From positions 1-64,000 of the forward strand of contig SIAQ01000003.1 of NCBI GenBank assembly GCA_009697105.1: a stretch of 64,000 nucleotides of DNA, given 5' to 3'. The stretch comes from Gemmataceae bacterium (GTDB lineage Bacteria > Planctomycetota > Planctomycetia > Gemmatales > Gemmataceae). Positions 24,485-32,282 of this stretch are shown here, piece after piece. The stretch's first letter is position 1. The number at the start of each line of letters is the position of its first letter. A model generated the notes under the pieces. The model did not search any database and was not told the origin of the DNA. It saw only the letters and a list, made by a program, of their open reading frames with translations. A program made the translations under genes and the position numbers.

Positions 24485-27400
24485 TCACTCCCCCTTCCCC
24501 TCCTCCTTCGGCAACTTCAATATCCACTCGCGGAATAGGGCGACGGCGGCTTCGTCTACCACGCGCGTCGTCAGGGGCGGCATGTGGCCTTTGTCGCGGT
24601 GCGAGATGCGGTGCAGCATCACCGAGCGTTCCGGATGACCCGGGGCGACGATCTTCGCGTCCTTTAGGCCGAACGTGTCGTGCACCGGTTTCGCATTGAT
24701 GACCTTCATCTGGTCCAGCGTCTTCGTGAACTCCAGTTCCATCGCCGAATTCCCGCCGCCGGCCTCGACGTGGCACTGAGCACAATTGCTGTGCAGGTAC
24801 GAGCGCACCCGCGCCGTCAGGTCTGCCTTCTTGTCGTACGGATCGACGAGCCTCGGCGTGTCTTCGGGCCGAAATGGCAGCAGCGTCGATTGTGTCGGCG
24901 TCCGTTGATCGCGTGTCGCCGTTCGCCGTGCGATTTCGTCGTTGATTTCCTTCGTCGTGCGGCCCTTCGATTTTAGATCCTGGCGCATCTTGTCGATCGT
25001 CGCCGTGCTCCAGTTGAACTTGTTGAAAACGCCGAGCCGCTCGAAGACCGCGAGTTGATTCTCTTTGGCGGTGCCGTAATCGTGAACGTGATTCATCTGT
25101 AACTCGGTGAAGCCGAGCACGTAATTCGCCGCCCGGCTGTGGCAGACCATGCACTCGGATCGGCTGGGGTAATGCCAGTTCAGCTTCTTCTCGCCGGTCT
25201 TGGTTTTGATGATGACCTCACGGTCCGCGCCTTTGCCTTCGACGAGTGTGCCTTCGGTTTCGTCGTCGTTCCAGGCGTAGGAGTAGCCGTACCATTCCTT
25301 GCCCTGACGAGCGAGGAATCGCGTCTCGATCCAGCGGCGTGATGTCGGATCGCCTTCGATTGTGTCGAAATAGAACGACTTCACGATCACCGTCTGGTCG
25401 GGCAAATCCCAACCGCGGGTTTTGCGGTAGTCGATCTTCGCGCCGGCGGGCAACCCCAGCCAGCGCTGCTTGGCGGTGCCATCGGACCAGAGCACGGCAT
25501 TGACGGAGTACGGGATCAGCGAATCCTGCATCATGTGGCCCTTCACCGATTTGAACAGGCCGCTCTCGCTCAGCTTGCGCGGGAAGGTCGTTTTGAATTT
25601 CTCCTTCGGCGTCGGCACGAGCGTGTAGAGTCCGCCGAGGTCGCCGCGCTGGAAGTCGGCGATGAGGATTTCGCCCTTGGTGTCCATCCCGAAGCCGGTG
25701 ATGGAGAGCCGAGTATCGGCGATTTCGCGGTGCGAGACGACTTTCTCGCCGTCGTGTTTAACGGCCCAGACTTTGCCGGTGGAGTAGTCGCCGTAGATGT
25801 AATGCCCGACGAGATCGGGATGGCGCTTGCCGTAATAGACGATGCCGCCGGTGAGGGAGCGAGCCTCGGAATGATGATGCTCGACAGTCGGCTTGGTCAA
25901 CGGCACCGGTGCGAGCTTGCGCGTGAGGTAGAACGGATGGCTGCCCTCGGTGACGCTCCAGCCGTAGTTATCGCCCTTCTTGACGAGGAACGCTTGCTCG
26001 TAAACGTCCTGCCCATTCTGCCCGACCCAGACATGCCCGGTCTTGGCATCGACACAAGAGCGCCAGGGATTGCGCAGGCCGAGCGCCCAGATTTCGGGGC
26101 GGGCGCCTTTCATATTGACAAACGGATTGTCCTTGGGAACCGAGTACATCTTGCCCGGTGCCGGATTATCGACATCGATACGCAACACCTTGGCGAGGAG
26201 CGACGACATTTCCTGGCCGACGAGATCGGTGTCGGAGTCGGATGTGCCATCGCCGGTCGTGAAGTACATCATGCCGTCGTGTCCGAAGACGGGGGCGGCG
26301 CCGTTGTGGCCATTCGATTCGACTTCGATGATCGTCTTTTCCGAGCCTGGAATGATGGCGTATGGCGCTTTCGTTTCCATCGTCAATCGAGTGAGGCGAG
26401 TCTTTTTCTTGACCTTGGGTTCATCCTTTGACTTAACCCCGCCGAAGATGGGCCGCGTGCCGTTGTTGCCGACGTAGATATAGCCGTTCTCTTTCCATTT
26501 GGGGTGGAATTCGAGTTGGAAGAGGAGATCAGGCGATTCGAGCCAAAGGTCGAGCGTTTCGACGTCGGCCTTGTCCTTCATGCGATAGATTTTGCTCGAC
26601 GTGCCGGTATTGGGCATCGTGATGACGAGCAGCTCATCGGTACCGGGGATGACGTGGGTGATCGAAACGAAGTCCAGCTTGGCCTTCGGGTAGACTTTTT
26701 GGATTTGGTACGGCGGCGGGCCGTCGGGGAAGCCGACGACTTTCGAGGTCGTCAGCGGCACGAATTTCTCCGGGCCTCGCGGCGTTGCCGTCTTTGTCTT
26801 TTCCGGGCCGACGAATACCAGCGTTGCGTAGTCTTCGTGCTGATGGAAGCTCCGCTGCGTGAGCGGTGCGCAGGTTGAGAGTTCCGGGCCTTCAAAATCG
26901 ACGGAGTAATCATATCGGCACAGGGCGAACTTCCATTTCTCGTCGGGCGCTGGCCGACCGCCGGTGGCGAGAAAATCGGTCCACGGAATCTTGCCTTCAA
27001 CGGACCAGCCTTCGTCCTTGTCGGTCCACTTGTTGAGCGTGCCGCGAAGATTTACTTTCGCTTCGACGTGGAACTTGTCTTGATTCTTGAATCGATCAAA
27101 TCCGCCGGACCCGCGGCGAGGCAGGAAAACGTCGAGCACCGCACCGGCAGCGTTGACCTGGAACTCGTAGTAGCCAGGTTTGTCGTCGGCAGGCTTGAAG
27201 AACAACTCGAACACATCATTGTTCCAGAGCATGCCGTTGTGTGTGGTGATGTCGGCATAGAGGTCGCTGTCCTCCATGTCGGCAAAAAAATAGAGGTTGT
27301 CGCGATCCCACAGCAGCTTGGCCTTGGTCTTGGTCTTCGCGAGGCGAGCTTTGTCGCCCATCCAAGGGAGGTAGAAATGATCAATGACCTGGGCATGCTT

Positions 27401-27568
27401 CCATTCAGGGTCGGTTCCTTTGCCGGTGATCTTGATAGTATGGTCCGTCCAACGGCACTCGAATGTGGTAGTCGGCGGTTTCACGGCCGGCTGCCCGACG
27501 AGCAGCGCATCGCCGACGAAGGCCGCAGGAATGATTGCGAGCAGAGCAAAATAAGCACGGTGTAGCAT
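24485..27568 (-). CDS. Secreted glucose/sorbosone dehydrogenase fused to diheme cytochrome
   Basis: 1,027 residues with a signal peptide (1-27). Three parts: a carbohydrate-binding family-9-like domain (about 33-250, RWTDHTIKITGKGTDP and GYYEFQVNAAG); a PQQ-type sugar dehydrogenase beta-propeller (about 280-610, with GHDGMMYFTTGDGT, PEIWALGLRNPWR and YIYGDYSTGKVWA); and a C-terminal region similar to SO_2930-type diheme proteins (about 640-1,020) with CMVCH near 804 and CAQCH near 928. The combination would oxidise a sugar or alcohol outside the cytoplasm and pass electrons to heme c. The cofactor is inferred from the fold. Confidence 0.85.
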   Translation of the reverse strand: MLHRAYFALLAIIPAAFVGDALLVGQPAVKPPTTTFECRWTDHTIKITGKGTDPEWKHAQVIDHFYLPWMGDKARLAKTKTKAKLLWDRDNLYFFADMEDSDLYADITTHNGMLWNNDVFELFFKPADDKPGYYEFQVNAAGAVLDVFLPRRGSGGFDRFKNQDKFHVEAKVNLRGTLNKWTDKDEGWSVEGKIPWTDFLATGGRPAPDEKWKFALCRYDYSVDFEGPELSTCAPLTQRSFHQHEDYATLVFVGPEKTKTATPRGPEKFVPLTTSKVVGFPDGPPPYQIQKVYPKAKLDFVSITHVIPGTDELLVITMPNTGTSSKIYRMKDKADVETLDLWLESPDLLFQLEFHPKWKENGYIYVGNNGTRPIFGGVKSKDEPKVKKKTRLTRLTMETKAPYAIIPGSEKTIIEVESNGHNGAAPVFGHDGMMYFTTGDGTSDSDTDLVGQEMSSLLAKVLRIDVDNPAPGKMYSVPKDNPFVNMKGARPEIWALGLRNPWRSCVDAKTGHVWVGQNGQDVYEQAFLVKKGDNYGWSVTEGSHPFYLTRKLAPVPLTKPTVEHHHSEARSLTGGIVYYGKRHPDLVGHYIYGDYSTGKVWAVKHDGEKVVSHREIADTRLSITGFGMDTKGEILIADFQRGDLGGLYTLVPTPKEKFKTTFPRKLSESGLFKSVKGHMMQDSLIPYSVNAVLWSDGTAKQRWLGLPAGAKIDYRKTRGWDLPDQTVIVKSFYFDTIEGDPTSRRWIETRFLARQGKEWYGYSYAWNDDETEGTLVEGKGADREVIIKTKTGEKKLNWHYPSRSECMVCHSRAANYVLGFTELQMNHVHDYGTAKENQLAVFERLGVFNKFNWSTATIDKMRQDLKSKGRTTKEINDEIARRTATRDQRTPTQSTLLPFRPEDTPRLVDPYDKKADLTARVRSYLHSNCAQCHVEAGGGNSAMELEFTKTLDQMKVINAKPVHDTFGLKDAKIVAPGHPERSVMLHRISHRDKGHMPPLTTRVVDEAAVALFREWILKLPKEEGKGE

Positions 27569-27679
27569 GGCGGTAATCCCGCAAAAGTGGCGAGGTTATG
27601 GTGTGCTGGTAGAGGTTATCAGATGAAGCGGCCGCTGCCAAGCAAAAACAGCGAAAAAAATGCGGAGCCAATTTGGGCC

Positions 27680-27706
27680 CTTCCGCTTGCGGGTTAGCGC
27701 TCACTA
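27680..27706. repeat. Half element, family A
   Basis: Left-arm-type sequence (cttccgcttgcgggttagcg) without a complete right arm; a right-arm-like piece occurs only at 27841-27855. Confidence 0.6.
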
Positions 27707-27768
27707 GGCGCGATTCTAACGCTGAGCCCGGACTGGAACGCAATAACACGCCTCGATTCAAACGAAAA

Positions 27769-27802
27769 CGGCGTGAGTGAAGATTGCTCTTCATTCACGC
27801 CG
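27769..27802 (-). terminator. Hairpin after the DUF1553 gene
   Basis: cggcgtgagtgaaga (27769-27783) and tcttcattcacgccg (27788-27802) form a 15-bp stem with one mismatch and a 4-nt loop, about 62 nt downstream of the DUF1553 stop. No T-tract, so rho-independent action is uncertain. It shares no wording with the palindrome families. Confidence 0.5.
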
Positions 27803-27825
27803 CCGATTCTTGGAATACAATCGTC

Positions 27826-27849
27826 CGTTCGCGCGAGATCGCGCGAACG
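27826..27849. repeat. Short palindrome, family A variant
   Basis: cgttcgcgcga-type arms (27826-27849), nearly perfect, run into a gcgaacgctaaacgac right-arm word at 27842-27857. It lies 14 nt from the DUF1553 stop. Confidence 0.7.
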
Positions 27850-27863
27850 CTAAACGACATCGA

Positions 27864-30398
27864 CTATTGCACCAGGATGAATTCCTTGGTGTTAATCAAC
27901 GCCCAGATGATGTTCTCGTAGGCGAGTTGACGGCTCTTCGCGTTGCGTTCGATGTTCGTCATTGCAACATCCATCTGCGCGACCGAAGGTTGGCGACCGA
28001 ACGCCCATACGAAGAGTTCGGCGACCTTTTCACGGTCGGGGCGAGCGTCCTTCATCATTTGATCCGACCGGCCGCCCAGGCGTGACAGCTTGGTCTGGAT
28101 TTCCTGCGAGTTCAACAGATGGAGCACCTGCGCCAGGTTCGCCTCCGCGACGCGTTCGCATTCGCATGCGCTGATGCGTTGCGGACGGCCGAACACGTCA
28201 AGGAAGTAGGACGGGAACGATTCGTCAGGCAACATGATCGCACGATTCGGCGCGAACCGATCCGTCGGCAACCCCGCGAAATTCGCCGGGCTGTTCGTCA
28301 CCTGCGACACCGCATCGAACAACACCTCGGCCGACATACGGCGAGGATAGTAGCGAGCGAATGCCTTCTTGTCGTTCTTGTTGAACTCGTTCGGCATCGC
28401 GGAGAGTTGATACGATCGGCTCTTCACGAGCTGCTTGACCAGGTGCTTCAGGCTGAACTTGTTTTTGATGAAATCCTCGGCCAGCGCGTCGAGCAATTCC
28501 GGGTTGGACGGCGGGTTCGTTACGCGCATGTCGTCTACGGGATCCACGAGGCCCTTGCCGAAGAAGTGGGCCCAGTAGCGATTGACGACGGCGCGAGCGA
28601 AGAACGGGTTTTTCGCATCGACCATCCAATCGACGAGGTGCGTGCGTGGATCATCGCCGGATTTGAGGTCAACCGGCGGCGCGTCGAGCGCTCGCATGAC
28701 GGCGACTTTCCCGTTTCGCGTGTTGACGACGGTGCCCGTGCCCTTGTTGAAAATAATCTGACGGCCTAGGGCGGGGTTCTGGACAATAGCGCCCAAGTTC
28801 GCGCCGGGCTTACGGCCAATCTGGGAGAAGAACGCGGCCATGCCCCAGTAGTCGTCCTGGCTCCACTTTTCGTAGGGGTGGTGATGGCATTGCGCGCAAG
28901 CCACGCGAACGCCGAGGAACAGCTGACAAGCGTCATCGACAAACTGTTCGGGCTTTTGCAGATCGCGATACCAAACGCTCGGCGGCGCTTTGGATTCATC
29001 GCCGATCGCTGCCAAGATTTCGCGGGTGAACTGATCGTATGGCTTGTCCGAGGCGATGCTCTCGCGAATCCAGTTGTGGAACGCGAACGTGCCAAACGCG
29101 CGTTGCGGGTTGTTGACCCCACGGCGCACGCGCAACACATCCGCCCAGCGATTCGCGAAGTAGTAGCTGTATTCCGGCGTTTCGACGAGTTGATCGATCA
29201 ACTTTTCGCGTTTGTCGGCGCTCTTGCTGTCGAGGAAGTCCTTGACCTGTTTCGGCGTCGGCAGCGTGCCGGTGACATCGTGAAATACCCGGCGAACGAA
29301 AGTTTCGTCGTTAGCGAGGTCGGACGGCACGATGCCAAGCTCTTGCCATTTCTTCTGAACATGCTTGTCAACGATCGTGCGATGTTCAAAGGCGTAAGTC
29401 GGAATCTTCAGGCCGGAGGGCACAGTGGCACGGAAGGTAGCGACCGAGCCTTGGTAGCGTGCCATGATCGCTGCTTCACCGCTCATTTCGAGCGAGCGAA
29501 CGAGAGCGCTGCCATCAACGACAGCGATGTCGGGGTCGTTGCTCTCGTACTGAGCACGTTGGGTGACGTCGACCGTCGTGCCGTCGCTGTAATGAGCGAT
29601 GACGGCGAACTGCTGACGATTGTTGCGGTTGATGATGCGTTGTTCGGGGAAGACGGTGATCTTCGTGACTTCGAGGTCCTTGCCGTCGGAGAACGGCGTG
29701 CCGCCGGCGATCCAGCGACGGATGAGTTTGTATTCATCGGACCCGATGTCCATGCGTTTGCCGCCGGCGTGGGCCATTTGGCCGGAGGCTTTGGTCAGCA
29801 GCATGCTGAATTCGGGTGAAGTGACCATGAGGCGTCGCCCACGGTTTTCTTTGACGAGCGTCATGTAGTCGAGTTCGGGAACAAAGCCGAGCAGCGACAG
29901 CGCGAAGCCGTTCTGTCCGCCGGATTTGCCATGGCAGCCGCCGCCGTTGCAACCGAGCTTGGTGAAGATCGGCACAATGTGGTTGGAGAAGCTGATCGGC
30001 AGGCTTTGGTCCATCGCGTCGGAGGTCAGCTTCACGGTGATGCTGTTGTTGCCGAACTTCGCGGTGATCGTCGTCGAACCATTGGCCAACGGGATCACGC
30101 GGCCCGACGTGGTGACGCGGGCGATTTTCGGATCAGCGATTTCGAACTGCGAGTCACCCGATAAATCTTGGTACGATCCATTTTGCAGGATGCCCGTGAC
30201 GATCAGCTGGCGTGAGTCATCTTCGCCGGTGAGTTTGAATTCGGACGGGAAACCTTGTAGTTCCTTGACCTCGGCCGCAGTCGGGAGTTTGATGGCGTCG
30301 AGGTCTTTCTTCGGGGCGGTTTTTTCGCCCTGGGCAACGATCGGCGAGACAAGCAATGCGCTAAGTCCCAGGACTAGCGCCGGCAGATATTTTCGCAT
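27864..30398 (-). CDS. DUF1549/DUF1553 secreted cytochrome-like protein with Ig-like domains
   Basis: 844 residues with a signal peptide (1-22). In order: an Ig-like domain (about 60-130, ADPKIARVTTSGRVIPLANG), a cytochrome-like segment LGCNGGGCHGKSGGQ (C150-C155-H156), a second Ig-like domain (about 250-345), DUF1549 (about 360-560, with CAQCHHHPYEKWSQDDYW), and DUF1553 (about 590-840, AVVNRYWAHFFGKGLVDPVDD and NSQEIQTKLSR). These proteins are characteristic of planctomycetes; a heme-linked role outside the cytoplasm is assumed. ATG 30398 begins the signal peptide, and the frame beyond it runs into the neighbouring gene. The DUF1501 gene lies upstream on the same strand. Confidence 0.9.
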   Translation of the reverse strand: MRKYLPALVLGLSALLVSPIVAQGEKTAPKKDLDAIKLPTAAEVKELQGFPSEFKLTGEDDSRQLIVTGILQNGSYQDLSGDSQFEIADPKIARVTTSGRVIPLANGSTTITAKFGNNSITVKLTSDAMDQSLPISFSNHIVPIFTKLGCNGGGCHGKSGGQNGFALSLLGFVPELDYMTLVKENRGRRLMVTSPEFSMLLTKASGQMAHAGGKRMDIGSDEYKLIRRWIAGGTPFSDGKDLEVTKITVFPEQRIINRNNRQQFAVIAHYSDGTTVDVTQRAQYESNDPDIAVVDGSALVRSLEMSGEAAIMARYQGSVATFRATVPSGLKIPTYAFEHRTIVDKHVQKKWQELGIVPSDLANDETFVRRVFHDVTGTLPTPKQVKDFLDSKSADKREKLIDQLVETPEYSYYFANRWADVLRVRRGVNNPQRAFGTFAFHNWIRESIASDKPYDQFTREILAAIGDESKAPPSVWYRDLQKPEQFVDDACQLFLGVRVACAQCHHHPYEKWSQDDYWGMAAFFSQIGRKPGANLGAIVQNPALGRQIIFNKGTGTVVNTRNGKVAVMRALDAPPVDLKSGDDPRTHLVDWMVDAKNPFFARAVVNRYWAHFFGKGLVDPVDDMRVTNPPSNPELLDALAEDFIKNKFSLKHLVKQLVKSRSYQLSAMPNEFNKNDKKAFARYYPRRMSAEVLFDAVSQVTNSPANFAGLPTDRFAPNRAIMLPDESFPSYFLDVFGRPQRISACECERVAEANLAQVLHLLNSQEIQTKLSRLGGRSDQMMKDARPDREKVAELFVWAFGRQPSVAQMDVAMTNIERNAKSRQLAYENIIWALINTKEFILVQ

Positions 30399-30540
30399 GC
30401 AATAAGCTCCTGCAAAATGCGATGTTATGGCGGGATTTCGGAAACGGAACGACCCAGACAGCAACAAAGGGATCGGGAACCGGCGGACCTGATCGGTTCC
30501 TTGATTCCTGATCCCTGGGTGGCGAGGTAACAACTCGTTG

Positions 30541-30573
30541 AGCGCTCGCGCCACCAAACGATGGACGAGCGCT
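30541..30573. repeat. Short palindrome, family A variant
   Basis: agcgctcg (30541-30548) and cgagcgct (30566-30573) pair, and the right side continues as gctaaacg like other family members. It lies 23 nt from the DUF1501 stop, in the gap before the DUF1553 gene. Confidence 0.7.
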
Positions 30574-30595
30574 AAACGTAAACACAAACGGGTTA

Positions 30596-31873
30596 TTATA
30601 CCAGTTCGGAAACGAGTTCGCGGTTCTCGACGATGTGGATCGGACGGCCCGTTCCATTCAGGAACGTCGTGGCCGGGTCGATGCCGATCGTGCGATACAG
30701 CGTTGCGAGAACTTGCGGAACGTAGTACCGGCGTTCTTGCGGGCGTTCGCCGCGAGCGGTGCTCGTGCCGATCATTTGGCCCATTCGCATGCCACCGCCG
30801 GCGACAAGCGCCGACATGACAGGCGACCAGTGATCGCGACCGGCGTTGTTGTTGACGCGCGGCGTACGGCCGAATTCGCCCCACATGACGACGACGGTGT
30901 CATTCAACAAGCCGCGTTCGTGCAGATCGCCAACGAGCAGCGACAGGCCCTTATCGACCTGGGGCAGCTGGCGACGCAACGAGACAAAGTTTTGGCCGTG
31001 AGTGTCCCAGCCGCCGATCGACATGGTGACGCAGCCGACGCCGGATTCGACGAGGCGACGCGCGGTGAGGAACTGCTCGACGCCTTGGTAGCGGGAGCGC
31101 GAGGCCTGGCCTTCGCGGGTCAGGTCGAGCGCGTTGCGAACGCCACCCGAGGTGACCATTTCAAAGGCGCGGGACGTGAAATTATCCAAGCCGGCGGCGT
31201 TGGCATCGACTTCGCGGTTCAGGCCGTCGAACGACTCGAGCATCGAGCGGCGGTCGGACATACGGTCTTGCGGAACCGTCGTCAGCTGGCGGAGGTTCTC
31301 AATGCCAGGGCCTTGCGGCGAGAACGGACGGTGCTGAATGCCGAGGAACCCTGGTTCCGTGCCGCGTGACATGCCACGCAGGCTGACATACGCGGGAACC
31401 GAAGATTGACCATTGCGAACGCGGGAAACGACCGAGCCGAACGACGGATGGTTGGCGGTCATGTTTTCGCGTTGGCTTTTGCCCGTCATCACAAGGCTGT
31501 CGGAATGTTCGTCAACGGAAGCGATGGAACGGATGGCGGCGAACTTGTCCCACATCGCGGCTTGCAGCGGGAAATGTTCGCAAATCTGAGCGCCGGCCAC
31601 GTTCGTTTGGATCGGACGGAACTCGCCGCGGAATTCGGCGGGAGCGTCCGGTTTGAGATCATACATGTCCATGTGTGACGGGCCGCCGGGCAGATAAATC
31701 ATGATCGCCGATTTCGGCCGCGTCGGAGCCGCTTGCGGAGCGTTGCTGGCGTCCGCGCGAGCGCGGAGTATGTCAGCCAGCGTCAGGCCGGCACCGAAAG
31801 CACCGATCTTCATGAAGTTGCGGCGTGAGATGCCGTCACAGAAACATTGCTTGGCACCTTGAAACGAAAGCAT
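30596..31873 (-). CDS. DUF1501 family protein, partner of DUF1553 gene
   Basis: 425 residues. A short Cys-containing leader precedes a Tat-like segment, CDGISRRNFMKIGAFGAGL (SRR at 16-18). The body carries the DUF1501 features IMIYLPGGPSHMDMYDLKP, SIGGWDTHGQNF, GEFGRTPRVNNNAGRDHW and MIGTSTARGERP. It is full length, unlike the shorter protein at 6099-7172. It lies upstream of the DUF1553 gene on the same strand; such pairs are widespread in planctomycetes and may act together outside the cytoplasm. A GAGGGGGGAAG ribosome-binding site precedes ATG 31873. Confidence 0.9.
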   Translation of the reverse strand: MLSFQGAKQCFCDGISRRNFMKIGAFGAGLTLADILRARADASNAPQAAPTRPKSAIMIYLPGGPSHMDMYDLKPDAPAEFRGEFRPIQTNVAGAQICEHFPLQAAMWDKFAAIRSIASVDEHSDSLVMTGKSQRENMTANHPSFGSVVSRVRNGQSSVPAYVSLRGMSRGTEPGFLGIQHRPFSPQGPGIENLRQLTTVPQDRMSDRRSMLESFDGLNREVDANAAGLDNFTSRAFEMVTSGGVRNALDLTREGQASRSRYQGVEQFLTARRLVESGVGCVTMSIGGWDTHGQNFVSLRRQLPQVDKGLSLLVGDLHERGLLNDTVVVMWGEFGRTPRVNNNAGRDHWSPVMSALVAGGGMRMGQMIGTSTARGERPQERRYYVPQVLATLYRTIGIDPATTFLNGTGRPIHIVENRELVSELV

Positions 31874-31907
31874 CTTCTTCCCCCCTCGAAAAAGCGTAAC
31901 TAGGGCG

Positions 31908-31938
31908 CAAAGGTAAGACTCTAACCTTTGATCTTACC
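31908..31938 (-). promoter_or_regulatory. Mutually exclusive hairpins in the leader of the DUF1501 gene
   Basis: caaaggt (31908-31914) pairs perfectly with acctttg (31924-31930), and ggtaaga (31912-31918) pairs perfectly with tcttacc (31932-31938). The two stems share the ggt, so only one can form. The site is 35-65 nt upstream of the minus-strand start. It may be an operator or attenuator-like switch. Confidence 0.4.
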
Positions 31939-32090
31939 CTCAGAATCAGCATATGGCAACGTCGATTATTCAAAAAAAATTTCAAAAACTTCTTTTTCTG
32001 TTTGATTTTCGCCAATGCCGTAATCTGGGAAAGCTAGTCCGATCTTGGTGATTGGATCGATTTTCAGGCTCGTCGGTTTTTCCCATTAGA

Positions 32091-32137
32091 CCGAACGCGC
32101 AAGCGACGGTGAAGCACCACGTCGCTTGCGCGTTCGG
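32091..32137. repeat. Intergenic palindrome, family B (18-bp perfect arms)
   Basis: Arms 32091-32108 and 32120-32137 are perfect inverted copies with an 11-nt loop. It lies in a divergent gap about 145 bp from the next start. Confidence 0.9.
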
Positions 32138-32282
32138 CTAACGGTGAGGTTTCGATCATGTCAATAAATCGGATGCGAACGCAGATTTTGTTACCCTCTC
32201 GAGGCTGTTTCCCTTATGCTGAACATTAATCGCTGTTCCAATTGTAACGGGCGAAACAAGAAACACTCGGGGGGCCAACATC

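Larger units (their letters stand above)
31874..32282. other. Divergent gap between DUF1501 and PPC genes
   Basis: 409 bp without a gene. It holds overlapping hairpins at 31908-31938, an AT-rich tract near 31970-32010, and the family B palindrome at 32091-32137. Promoters for both flanking genes should lie here. Confidence 0.6.
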
